Shown: positions 8,455 through 16,119 of the stretch, piece after piece
Layout: every line of letters starts with the position of its first letter
How positions within the stretch are numbered: position 1 is the stretch's first letter
Translations under genes and position numbers: made by a program
DNA from: Castellaniella sp041677825
GTDB lineage: Bacteria > Pseudomonadota > Gammaproteobacteria > Burkholderiales > Burkholderiaceae_B
Assembly: GCF_041677825.1 (NCBI RefSeq)
Contig: NZ_JBAYPG010000007.1
Location: 39,144 to 103,143, forward strand
Direction of reading: 5' to 3'
DNA length: 64,000 nucleotides
Notes under the pieces: model-generated
The model's input: the letters and a program-made list of their open reading frames with translations, nothing else
Told to the model about the DNA's origin: nothing
Database searches by the model: none

Positions 8455-9991
8455 AAAAGGCCCGCGCGGTCGCGTCATCCAGCCCGGCGGTGGGCTCATC
8501 CAGCACCCAGATGCGGGCTGGCGACAGGAGGATGCGCGCCAGGCAGAGCCGGCGTACCTGCCCGGTGGACAAGGTGGCGCCGCGCTCGTCGACCCAGGCA
8601 TCCAGGCCGGCGTCCAGGCCACGCACGAAATCGGCCAGCTGGGCTTGCTCCAGAACCTGCCAGAGCCGCGCATCGCTGGCCTGCGGATCGGCGATGTGCA
8701 GATTTTCGCGCAGGGTACCGAGAAACACGGGTGAGAACTGGCTCAGCAAAGCCACACGGGCCTGAACCTGTGCCGGGTCGGCCCGCTGCAGCGGCACCCC
8801 GCCCAGGCGGATCTCGCCCTCGACTGGATCCACCACCCGCAAAAGCAGGTTCAGCAGCGTGGACTTGCCCACGCCACTGGGCCCGACGATGGCCACCCGG
8901 TGTCCGGCAGGCCAGCGCAGAGTCAGGTCGCGCAGCACCCAGCGCCCGCCGGGATAACGAAATGAAACGCCTGCCAGCTCCAGGGCGCCGGTCTCGGGCA
9001 GTTCGCGGGGCCCGGCAGGGGCCGGCAAGGCGGCCCGGGTCTGCAGCAGCGCCTGCACACGGCGCATACCCTGGGTGATCACGGCGGTGCGCGATGCGCC
9101 GCGCAACAGGGGTCCGAGCACCTCGAACAGGCCTATGCCGCCCAGCACGACGCCGATCCACTGTGGCCCGTCGAGCCGGCCGGCATGAAAGGCCAGCGCC
9201 CCCAGAAACAGGAGCAGGGCCAGCGCAAGCCCCATGAACGCCTGCTGCAGCAACTGGCCCAGCGCACCCTGGGCCGACAGACGGTCACGCCCGCAGGCCA
9301 GTTCCTTGCCCAGGGCCTCGAACTGCGCCAGCGTGCGCGCCTGCAGGTCGAATGCGACGATGTCCACATGCGCCTGCACACTCTGCTGGACCAGATCGCG
9401 CATGCGGGCCTGGCTGTCCTGCAGCGCCAGGCCGGGGCGGCGAGCCTGCCAGGCCATCCAGGCGGGTACGCACAGGGCCCCCAGGAACAGCACCGCGCAG
9501 ACCAGCCAGGCCAGGCGCGCGTCCAGCAAGCCCACCAGCAGGGCAAAGGACAGGCCGGCCAGGGCCGCCACCAGGGCCGGTGCCACCCATTGCAGGAAAA
9601 GGCCATCCAGCACATCCATGTCGCCGGTCAGGCGCGCCACCAGATCCCCTTCGCGGTAGCCCGCCAACTGTGCCGGACTGAGCGTGAGGACGTGGGCAAA
9701 CACCCGGGTGCGCAGATCGGCCAGAAGTTCCAGGGTGACGGCATGGCCGAGAATGCGCTCGCCATAGCGCGAACCGATGCGCAGGAAGGACAGGCCCCGG
9801 ATCAGCGCCGAGGGCGCAAACAGGTCGAACCCGAACGTGGTGCCGGCCAGAAAGGCAGCGCCCAGAAACCAGCCTGCCACCATGAACAGCCCGGTACCCG
9901 CCCAGACGGTGACCAATGCCACCCCGATCGCCAGCAGCAGCCTGGCCCTTCGCGCTGCGAACCAGGGCCAGAGCAGCCTCAGCCCGCGCAT
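8348..9991 (-). CDS. cydC: Thiol reductant ABC exporter subunit CydC
   Basis: 547 residues from ATG 9991; an ATG at 10024 would add 11 residues and overlap cydD further. An N-terminal six-helix exporter domain (from LLLAIGVALVTVWAGTGLFM) is followed by the ATPase: Walker A GPSGVGKSTLL, signature LSTGQVRRLCLARI (Thr in place of the usual Gly) and Walker B IWVLDEPTAGLDD. CydDC exports cysteine/glutathione to the periplasm and is needed to assemble the haem-containing cytochrome bd oxidase. It is the last gene of cydABXDC and overlaps cydD by 13 bp. Its 3' end overlaps the convergent GT-C-like gene. Confidence 0.93.
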   Translation of the reverse strand: MRGLRLLWPWFAARRARLLLAIGVALVTVWAGTGLFMVAGWFLGAAFLAGTTFGFDLFAPSALIRGLSFLRIGSRYGERILGHAVTLELLADLRTRVFAHVLTLSPAQLAGYREGDLVARLTGDMDVLDGLFLQWVAPALVAALAGLSFALLVGLLDARLAWLVCAVLFLGALCVPAWMAWQARRPGLALQDSQARMRDLVQQSVQAHVDIVAFDLQARTLAQFEALGKELACGRDRLSAQGALGQLLQQAFMGLALALLLFLGALAFHAGRLDGPQWIGVVLGGIGLFEVLGPLLRGASRTAVITQGMRRVQALLQTRAALPAPAGPRELPETGALELAGVSFRYPGGRWVLRDLTLRWPAGHRVAIVGPSGVGKSTLLNLLLRVVDPVEGEIRLGGVPLQRADPAQVQARVALLSQFSPVFLGTLRENLHIADPQASDARLWQVLEQAQLADFVRGLDAGLDAWVDERGATLSTGQVRRLCLARILLSPARIWVLDEPTAGLDDATARAFFRVLADQIQGRTLIVATHADLPAGLFDQVLALQAP

Positions 9992-11940
9992 GCCGAATCC
10001 CGCCCGGCCTGCAGGACCAGGCAACGCCCAAGCGCATCTGCAACCCTGGCGTCATGCGTGGCCAGAATCAAGGTGCGGCCGCGGCAGAAGCGGACGATCT
10101 CCGTGAGCACGCGATGTGCCGTGGCGGCATCCAGATGGGCCGTGGGTTCGTCCAGAAGAACGACGCCGGGATCGAGCAGGAACAGGCGTGCCAGGGCCAG
10201 GCGGCGCAACTGCCCGCCCGAGAGGCCGTGGCCCATCTCGCCCAGGCGGGTGTACAGGCCCTCGTGACTGGCCGCCACGAAGTCCCACGCACAGGCCCGC
10301 TGCAGCGCCGCCTGCCATTGCCCTGCGTCCGTGGCCGGCGCCGCCAGGCGCAGATTGTCGGCCACCGTGCCGGCCAGAAAAAAGGGCCGCTGGCTGATGA
10401 ACACCAGGCGTGCGCCCAGTTCAGGGTGTGCATGCACCCCAGTCGCCACGCCCCCGACCATGCTCCCGCAGCGCCCTGCCCCTGCCCCTGCCCCTGCCAC
10501 AGCCGGCGGCGGCCCCACGCGGGCAGGCTCGAGACCCGCCTGTGCAGCGGCCATCCACCGCCAGCCCAGCACCTGCACTTCGCCCGCCAGGGGCACACGC
10601 AGGCCCGCCAGGGCTTCCAGCAGGCTCGTCTTGCCCACGCCACTGGCACCCATCAGGGCCAGGTGTTCGCCCTGCATCAGGGTCAGGTCCAGCGGCCTTG
10701 ACCACAGCGCGCCCGCGTGCCGGTCCGGCATGTCCAGCCCGCGAACCTGCAGCGCAGCCGGCGGTTCCGGACTCACCGGAATCCACGCGGGGGCCGCTGC
10801 GGTGCCGGGGGCTGCTGTGGCGTCCTGGGCCATTGCGGCGTCGGGGGCCGCGGCCCGCCCGCCGGCCCCGGCCCCGGTTCCGGCCTCTTTGGGCGCGTAC
10901 GCCGGCGTCCGTACCCTGGGCCTGGCGCCCGGCGCTGCAGGCTGCGGCAGGCCCTGAAACAAGTGGGCGATCTGATCGACGGCGGCCACGGCGGCTGCGC
11001 GGTCATGATAGCTGGCGGCCAGCTGGCGCAGGGGGTTGTAGACCTCGGGGGCCATGAACAGGGCAAACAGCCCCAGGGGCAAGTCGACCGGCCGGGCCTG
11101 CACCTGCAGGAAACCGAGATAACTCAGGCCGATGTACAAGGCAATGCCCGCCACCCCCAGCGCCGCGAAGAATTCAAGCACCGCCGAAGACAGAAAGGCA
11201 ATGCGCAGCACGCCCAGCGTCTTCTGGCTCAGGGCATGGCTGGCGGCCCGCATTGCCGCCACCTCGTCCTGGGTACGCCCGAACAGCCTGAGCGTGAAGG
11301 CGCCGCGCAGGCGGTCGGCAAAGCGGCCGGAGAGGCGCACCATCGCCTGCTGATGACGCGCGCTGGCCGCCTGCGCGCCCCAGCCCACGAGGGCCATGAA
11401 GACCGGAATGAGCGGAGCCGTCACGAGCAGGATCAGGGCGGCCACCCAATCGAAGGGCAGCAGCACCACGGCAAAGGCCAGTGGCAACACGACGGCCGCC
11501 AGCACGGCCGGCAGGTAGCGCGTCAGATAACCATCGAGCTGCTCGACCTGGTCCACCAGCACGCTGGCCAGTTCGCCCGATATCTGCTGGCGCGTCCACT
11601 GCGGCCCCAGTTCGAACAGCCGTGCAAACAGCGCCTGGCGCACGCGTGCCTTGAGCCGCTCTGCGGCCCGGCTGGCCAGCCGTTCACCCAACCAGTGGAT
11701 CAGCGCGCGCAGGGCGAGCAGCGTGACGATGCCCAGCACCCAGGGCGCCAGCTCGGCCAGCGCCATCTGCCCTTGAACCATGCGGCCCAGGACCTGGGCG
11801 AGCAGCCAGACCTGCGCGACGAGCAGCAGGCCGGCCGCCAGCGGCGCCCCCATCGCCGCGGCGAAGCACCGGGATTCGTGGCGCCGGAGCGCGGCAAGCC
11901 AGTGCGCCGCTGACGCGTCGTCAGTGGCCATGGGCGGCAA
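9979..11940 (-). CDS. cydD: Thiol reductant ABC exporter subunit CydD, with long linker insertions
   Basis: 653 residues, about 60-80 longer than typical CydD. The exporter membrane domain spans roughly residues 20-320, the ATPase about 400-650: Walker A GASGVGKTSLLEA, signature LSGGQLRRLALARL, Walker B VVLLDEPTAHLD. The extra length lies in two low-complexity stretches: an Ala/Pro/Gly linker before the ATPase (about 345-390) and a Gly/Ala repeat AVAGAGAGAGRCG inside the ATPase between Walker A and the Q-loop, encoded by a CCCTGC-type hexamer repeat near 10470-10495. It forms the heterodimeric exporter with CydC that supports cytochrome bd maturation. Confidence 0.93.
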   Translation of the reverse strand: MPPMATDDASAAHWLAALRRHESRCFAAAMGAPLAAGLLLVAQVWLLAQVLGRMVQGQMALAELAPWVLGIVTLLALRALIHWLGERLASRAAERLKARVRQALFARLFELGPQWTRQQISGELASVLVDQVEQLDGYLTRYLPAVLAAVVLPLAFAVVLLPFDWVAALILLVTAPLIPVFMALVGWGAQAASARHQQAMVRLSGRFADRLRGAFTLRLFGRTQDEVAAMRAASHALSQKTLGVLRIAFLSSAVLEFFAALGVAGIALYIGLSYLGFLQVQARPVDLPLGLFALFMAPEVYNPLRQLAASYHDRAAAVAAVDQIAHLFQGLPQPAAPGARPRVRTPAYAPKEAGTGAGAGGRAAAPDAAMAQDATAAPGTAAAPAWIPVSPEPPAALQVRGLDMPDRHAGALWSRPLDLTLMQGEHLALMGASGVGKTSLLEALAGLRVPLAGEVQVLGWRWMAAAQAGLEPARVGPPPAVAGAGAGAGRCGSMVGGVATGVHAHPELGARLVFISQRPFFLAGTVADNLRLAAPATDAGQWQAALQRACAWDFVAASHEGLYTRLGEMGHGLSGGQLRRLALARLFLLDPGVVLLDEPTAHLDAATAHRVLTEIVRFCRGRTLILATHDARVADALGRCLVLQAGRDSACAG

Positions 11941-11973
11941 CCTGGCGCATCGTTCGGCGCCGACTGCCGGACG

Positions 11974-12066
11974 TTATTCGTCTTCCTGCAGTTCGTGCCA
12001 CAAGGCGTTGAGTATGGCAAAGCTGCAAGCCAGGCCCAGACCCAGGACCCAGGCAAAATACCACAT
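11974..12066 (-). CDS. cydX: Cytochrome bd small subunit CydX (30 residues)
   Basis: A 30-codon gene, too short for normal ORF calling, between cydB and cydD. The protein begins MWYFAWVLGLGLACSFAILN and ends in the acidic LQEDE. This is the CydX/YbgT pattern: one membrane helix with the conserved N-terminal WYF.W..G and a short charged tail. GAGGAAA lies 5 nt before the ATG. In characterised systems CydX binds the CydAB oxidase and stabilises its haems. Its position exactly downstream of cydB matches known cydABX operons. Confidence 0.93.
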   Translation of the reverse strand: MWYFAWVLGLGLACSFAILNALWHELQEDE

Positions 12067-12100
12067 AGGTTTCCTCAAGCATGCATGATGATGGCCCGCT

Positions 12101-13246
12101 TCAATAGGCGTGGCCATCGAGGTTTTTTTCGGTGACCTTGCCGCGCATGACCCGGTACACCCAGGCGGTGTAGAGGATCACCACCGGCAGGAAAATGCAG
12201 GTGGCCAGCAACATGAACCACAGGGACGTGCGGCTGGCCGAGGCGTCCCAGACGGTCAGGCTCATGCCGGGGTTCAGTGAAGAAGGCATCAGAAACGGGA
12301 ACAGGCCCAGGCCGAAGGTGAAGATGACGCCGGTGATGCCGATGGCCGAGGCCAGGAACGCCCCGCCCTTGCGGCGCCACCCGACCAGCGCCACGGCAAG
12401 CACGCCCCCCAGAACCCCGAGCGCCGGCGCCAGCCAGGCAAGCGGCCAGCGTGTGAAGTTGAGCAGCCAGGCGCCATCGACGACCTGCACCGACTTGCCC
12501 AGGGGCGTGGCCACGGCATCGATGTCGATGCTGCCGGCGATGACATAGCCCGGCAAACCGGTGGCCCAGAAGCTGGCCAGCACGAAGAGCAGCACGGCCA
12601 GCAGCCCGCTGATGCGCGCCCACCGGCGCGCGCGTTGCGCGATGGGGCCTTCGGTTTTCCAGGCCAGCATGATGGCACCATGCTGGGCAAACAGGGCCAG
12701 CGTGAGCACGCCGCACAGCAGCGGAAACAACGTGAACAGATCGAGCAGCGACCCCTGGTAGACGGGCCGCAGGGTGGCCGCTTCGTACTCGAACGGCACC
12801 CCGAGGATGACGTTGCCCACCGCCACGCCGAACACCAGGCTGGCCACCACCCCGCACAGGCACATGAGGATGTCCCAGTTCTGGCGCCAGCGGACGCTTT
12901 TTACCTTGCTGCGAAACTGGAAGCAGACCGGGCGCAGGATGAGCGCCAGCAGCAGAAGCAGCATGGCCAGGTAGAAGCCCGAAAACGACATGGCATAGAG
13001 CAGCGGCCAGGCAGCGAAGATGGCCCCGCCCGCCAGGATCAGCCAGACCTGGTTGCCTTCCCAGACCGGGCCGATCACGTTATAGGCAATGCGCCGCTCG
13101 GCATCGGTGTGTGCCACCAGCAGGAGCACCGAAGCCAGGCCCAGGTCGAAGCCGTCCATGACGGCGAAACCGACCAGCAGCAGGCCCAGCAGCAGCCACC
13201 AGATGATGCGCAGGGTGGAAAAATCCAGGGGGATCAGCGCGTCCAT
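12101..13246 (-). CDS. cydB: Cytochrome bd ubiquinol oxidase subunit II CydB
   Basis: 381 residues with about eight to nine membrane helices; family length is about 380. It starts MDALIPLDFSTLRIIWWLLL and contains the conserved FAVMDGFDLGLA and WEGNQVWLILAGGAIFAAWP segments. CydB is the membrane scaffold that pairs with the haem subunit CydA in the quinol-oxidising, oxygen-reducing bd oxidase. It lies 9 bp after cydA and 35 bp before cydX, consistent with one transcript. Confidence 0.96.
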   Translation of the reverse strand: MDALIPLDFSTLRIIWWLLLGLLLVGFAVMDGFDLGLASVLLLVAHTDAERRIAYNVIGPVWEGNQVWLILAGGAIFAAWPLLYAMSFSGFYLAMLLLLLALILRPVCFQFRSKVKSVRWRQNWDILMCLCGVVASLVFGVAVGNVILGVPFEYEAATLRPVYQGSLLDLFTLFPLLCGVLTLALFAQHGAIMLAWKTEGPIAQRARRWARISGLLAVLLFVLASFWATGLPGYVIAGSIDIDAVATPLGKSVQVVDGAWLLNFTRWPLAWLAPALGVLGGVLAVALVGWRRKGGAFLASAIGITGVIFTFGLGLFPFLMPSSLNPGMSLTVWDASASRTSLWFMLLATCIFLPVVILYTAWVYRVMRGKVTEKNLDGHAY

Positions 13247-13255
13247 GGGGTTCTC

Positions 13256-14821
13256 CTACAGGCCTTGGGTTTCCAGTGCCGCGGCCATCGGCTGCGGGCT
13301 GGGTGCCTCGTGTGGCCCCTGCCGTATGGCGCGCAGCATCACCTTGATGCCCACGACCAGCAAAACGGTGTAGAGCACGAGATAGATGGTGAGTGAGACG
13401 AGCAGGTCGCTTACCGTCAGGCCGGAGACGGCATAGAAGGTAGGCAGCACGCCCTCGATCACCCAGGGCTGGCGGCCGAACTCGGCCACGAACCAGCCTG
13501 CCTCGACCGAAATCCAGGGCAGCGGCAGGGTCCAGAGGGCCACGCGCCAGAAGCGCGGCGAGACCAGCAGCCGCCGCTTGCTGGCCAGCCAGAAGGCATA
13601 GGCAAAGAAACCGATGAAATAGAACCCGCAGACGACCATGATGCGAAACAGCCAGTACAACGGCGCGATTTGCGGTACGGTGCTTTCAGCCGCCAGCGCG
13701 ATGTCGGCGTCGGTGGCCTGGGTGATGTCACTGCGAAAGCGCTTGAGCAGCAGGGCGTAGCCCATGTTGTGCTGGTATTTGTCGAACCGCGCCAGTGCAT
13801 CGGCATCCTGCGGGCTTTCCTTGAGGACCTGCAGCGCCTCGTAGGCGACCAGGCCCTCGCGCACCCACATTTTGGCCCGCTCGACCAGGTCATTGATGCC
13901 CAGCAATGGCGTGGTGAGCGAGCGCGTGCCTATGATGCCCATCGCATAGGGAATCGTGATCTCGAAATGATTCTTCTTCTGTTCCTGATCCGGGATGGCG
14001 AAGAGGTTGAAACTGGCGGGCGCCGGTTCCGTGTCCCACATGGCCTCGATGGCGGCGATCTTCATCTTCTGGTGCTCGCTGGTGAGGTAGCCGCTTTCAT
14101 CGCCCAATACCACCACCGAAAGCGAGGCCGCCAGACCGAAACTGGCCGCCACGACCATGGAACGACGTGCCAGTTCATGGTGCCGGTTGCGCATCAGATA
14201 CCAGGCACTGACCCCCATGACGAATACGGCGGCCAGCACATAGCCGGCGCTGACCGTATGCACGAACTTGGCCTGGGCCACCGTGTTGAAAATCACGGCG
14301 CCGAAATCGCTCAGTTCCATGCGCATGGTGGCCGGGTTGAACACGGCACCCACCGGATTCTGCATCCAGCCGTTGGCGATCAATATCCACAGGGCCGAAA
14401 AATTGGAGCCTATGGCCACGAGCCAGGTGACCACCAGGTGCCCGACCCTGGACAGCCTGTCCCAACCAAAAAAGAACAGCCCCACGAACGTGGCCTCGAG
14501 GAAGAAGGCCATGAGCCCTTCGATGGCCAGGGGCGCGCCGAAAATATCACCCACGTACTGGCTGTAATAGGCCCAGTTCATGCCGAACTGGAATTCCATC
14601 ACCACGCCGGTGGCCACCCCCAGGGCGAAGTTGATGCCGAACAGCGTACCCCAGAATTGGGTCATGCGCCGCCAGATGTCGCGCCCGGTGAGCACGTAGA
14701 CCGATTCCATGATGGCCAGCAGGAATGCGAGGCCCAGGGTGAGCGGCACGAACAGAAAGTGGTACATCACGGTGGCGGCGAACTGGATGCGGGATAAATC
14801 CACCAAAGCCATGTCGATCAT
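13256..14821 (-). CDS. cydA: Cytochrome bd ubiquinol oxidase subunit I CydA, long Q-loop type
   Basis: 521 residues, the length of E. coli CydA. The N-terminus has LSRIQFAATVMYHFLFVPLT with the haem-ligand His, and the signature GRQPWVIEGVLPT is present near residue 440. The stretch from KKNHFEITIPYAMGIIGTR to about residue 385 is the long form of the quinol-binding Q-loop, placing it with classical bd-I oxidases rather than the cyanide-insensitive short-loop CIO type. It oxidises ubiquinol and reduces O2 at high affinity without pumping protons. First gene of cydABXDC. MALVDL, three codons in, is an alternative start. Confidence 0.96.
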   Translation of the reverse strand: MIDMALVDLSRIQFAATVMYHFLFVPLTLGLAFLLAIMESVYVLTGRDIWRRMTQFWGTLFGINFALGVATGVVMEFQFGMNWAYYSQYVGDIFGAPLAIEGLMAFFLEATFVGLFFFGWDRLSRVGHLVVTWLVAIGSNFSALWILIANGWMQNPVGAVFNPATMRMELSDFGAVIFNTVAQAKFVHTVSAGYVLAAVFVMGVSAWYLMRNRHHELARRSMVVAASFGLAASLSVVVLGDESGYLTSEHQKMKIAAIEAMWDTEPAPASFNLFAIPDQEQKKNHFEITIPYAMGIIGTRSLTTPLLGINDLVERAKMWVREGLVAYEALQVLKESPQDADALARFDKYQHNMGYALLLKRFRSDITQATDADIALAAESTVPQIAPLYWLFRIMVVCGFYFIGFFAYAFWLASKRRLLVSPRFWRVALWTLPLPWISVEAGWFVAEFGRQPWVIEGVLPTFYAVSGLTVSDLLVSLTIYLVLYTVLLVVGIKVMLRAIRQGPHEAPSPQPMAAALETQGL

Positions 14822-14883
14822 GATCGAGCCCCACGTGAAGTAACCCTGTCAATGTATCAAGAAATCGGGGCCGGTGAAAAGCA

Positions 14884-14919
14884 TTTTCATGAGGCGCCCC
14901 ACACTTTTCATGAGGCGCC
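14884..14919. promoter_or_regulatory. Direct repeat pair, 21-bp spacing, between cydA and mocA-like gene
   Basis: TTTTCATGAGGCGCC occurs at 14884-14898 and again, identical, at 14905-14919. Start-to-start spacing is 21 bp, two turns of the helix, so a protein dimer could bind both on the same face. It lies in the 162-bp divergent region between cydA and the mocA-like gene. Which regulator would bind is unknown. Confidence 0.4.
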
Positions 14920-14983
14920 TGGCTGGTTTTCTGCTACAAGATCCACTGGAGACGCCACTGGATTCCAGGAGGAGACCTGGCAC

Positions 14984-15559
14984 ATGATCGGTATCCTGCT
15001 TGCCGCCGGCCAGGGGCTGCGTTTCGACCCCCAGCGCCGGCAGAACAAACTGCTGCAGGTGCTGCCCAATGGGCAGACCGTGGCAGAAGCCAGCGCTCGC
15101 GCCCTGTGCGCTGCCCTGCCGCGCGTCCTGGCCGTGGTACGCGATCCACAGGGTCCGTTGGCCGATTGCCTGCAACGGGCCGGATGCGAACTGGTGGCCT
15201 GCCCGAACGCGGTTCTGGGCATGGGCGCCTCGCTGGTGTGCGGCATACGGGCCAGCCGGTACGCGCACGGCTGGCTGGTGGCGCTGGCCGACATGCCCTT
15301 CGTGCAAGGCGCCACGCTCCGGGCCCTGCAACAGGCCATCGAACGGGGGGCCGATATCGCCGCGCCGTTTTGCCAGGGCCGGCGCGGCAACCCGGTGGCC
15401 TTCGGCGCGGCCCATCGCGACCGGCTGCTGCAGGTGCAAGGCGATGCGGGCGCGCGGGCGCTGCTGCGCCACTGGGCCGTCGAACACGTCATGGTGGCGG
15501 ATCCGGGCATCTTTCGCGACATCGACACCCCCCGGGACCTGCTCAGGGGTAATCCCTAG
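14984..15559 (+). CDS. mocA: MocA-like molybdenum cofactor cytidylyltransferase
   Basis: 191 residues from ATG 14984, chosen because CAGGAGGAGA stands upstream and the protein then begins with the nucleotidyltransferase motif MIGILLAAGQGLRFD. ALADMPFVQGATL is the metal-binding core of the MobA/MocA fold. MocA transfers CMP from CTP to molybdopterin, making the MCD cofactor used by the xanthine oxidase/CO dehydrogenase family encoded immediately downstream. The context is the main reason to prefer MocA over MobA. It stands at the head of the cox-like cluster, 75 bp before the small subunit gene. Confidence 0.85.
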   Translation: MIGILLAAGQGLRFDPQRRQNKLLQVLPNGQTVAEASARALCAALPRVLAVVRDPQGPLADCLQRAGCELVACPNAVLGMGASLVCGIRASRYAHGWLVALADMPFVQGATLRALQQAIERGADIAAPFCQGRRGNPVAFGAAHRDRLLQVQGDAGARALLRHWAVEHVMVADPGIFRDIDTPRDLLRGNP

Positions 15560-15633
15560 GTGGCGCACACAGACCCGGTGCCCCGAGAATGCTAAGGTTG
15601 AACGGTCAAACCAACAATCAGGAGACAGCCGCA

Positions 15634-16101
15634 ATGAAAATCGCGCTCAAGGTCAACGGGCAAGACGTCAGTGCAGACGTCGCACCGAATACCCTGCTGG
15701 TCCAGTTCATCCGCGAGAACCTGCGCCTCACGGGCACCCACGTGGGTTGCGACACGGCCCAGTGCGGCGCCTGCACGGTGATCGCCAATGGCCGCAGCAT
15801 CAAGTCGTGCAACGTGCTGGCGGCGCAGATGCAGGGGGCCGAAGTCACCACCATCGAAGGCCTGGCGGCGCCCGATGGCACGCTGCACCCCGTACAGGCG
15901 GCCTTCAAAGAGTGCCACGGGCTGCAGTGCGGCTACTGCACGCCCGGCATGGTGATGAGCACGGTCGACCTGCTGGCCCATCATCCAGACGCCGATGAAG
16001 CCCAGATCCGCGAACTGCTCGAAGGCAACCTGTGCCGCTGCACGGGCTATCACAATATCGTCCGTGCCGTGCAGACCGCCCGGAAAACCATGGCCGCCTG
16101 A
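15634..16101 (+). CDS. coxS: Molybdenum hydroxylase 2Fe-2S small subunit (CoxS-like)
   Basis: 155 residues from ATG 15634, with CAGGAGACA upstream. Two 2Fe-2S centres are fully spelled out: Cys39, 44, 47 and 59 in the plant-type ferredoxin domain, and Cys99, 102, 134 and 136 in the helical domain (CGYCTPGM and CRCTGY). It moves electrons from the molybdenum site to FAD. First enzyme gene of the S-L-M set. The gene order S, L, M differs from the M-S-L order of classical form I CO dehydrogenase operons. Confidence 0.93.
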   Translation: MKIALKVNGQDVSADVAPNTLLVQFIRENLRLTGTHVGCDTAQCGACTVIANGRSIKSCNVLAAQMQGAEVTTIEGLAAPDGTLHPVQAAFKECHGLQCGYCTPGMVMSTVDLLAHHPDADEAQIRELLEGNLCRCTGYHNIVRAVQTARKTMAA

Positions 16102-16119
16102 GGCAAAGGAGACACCATC

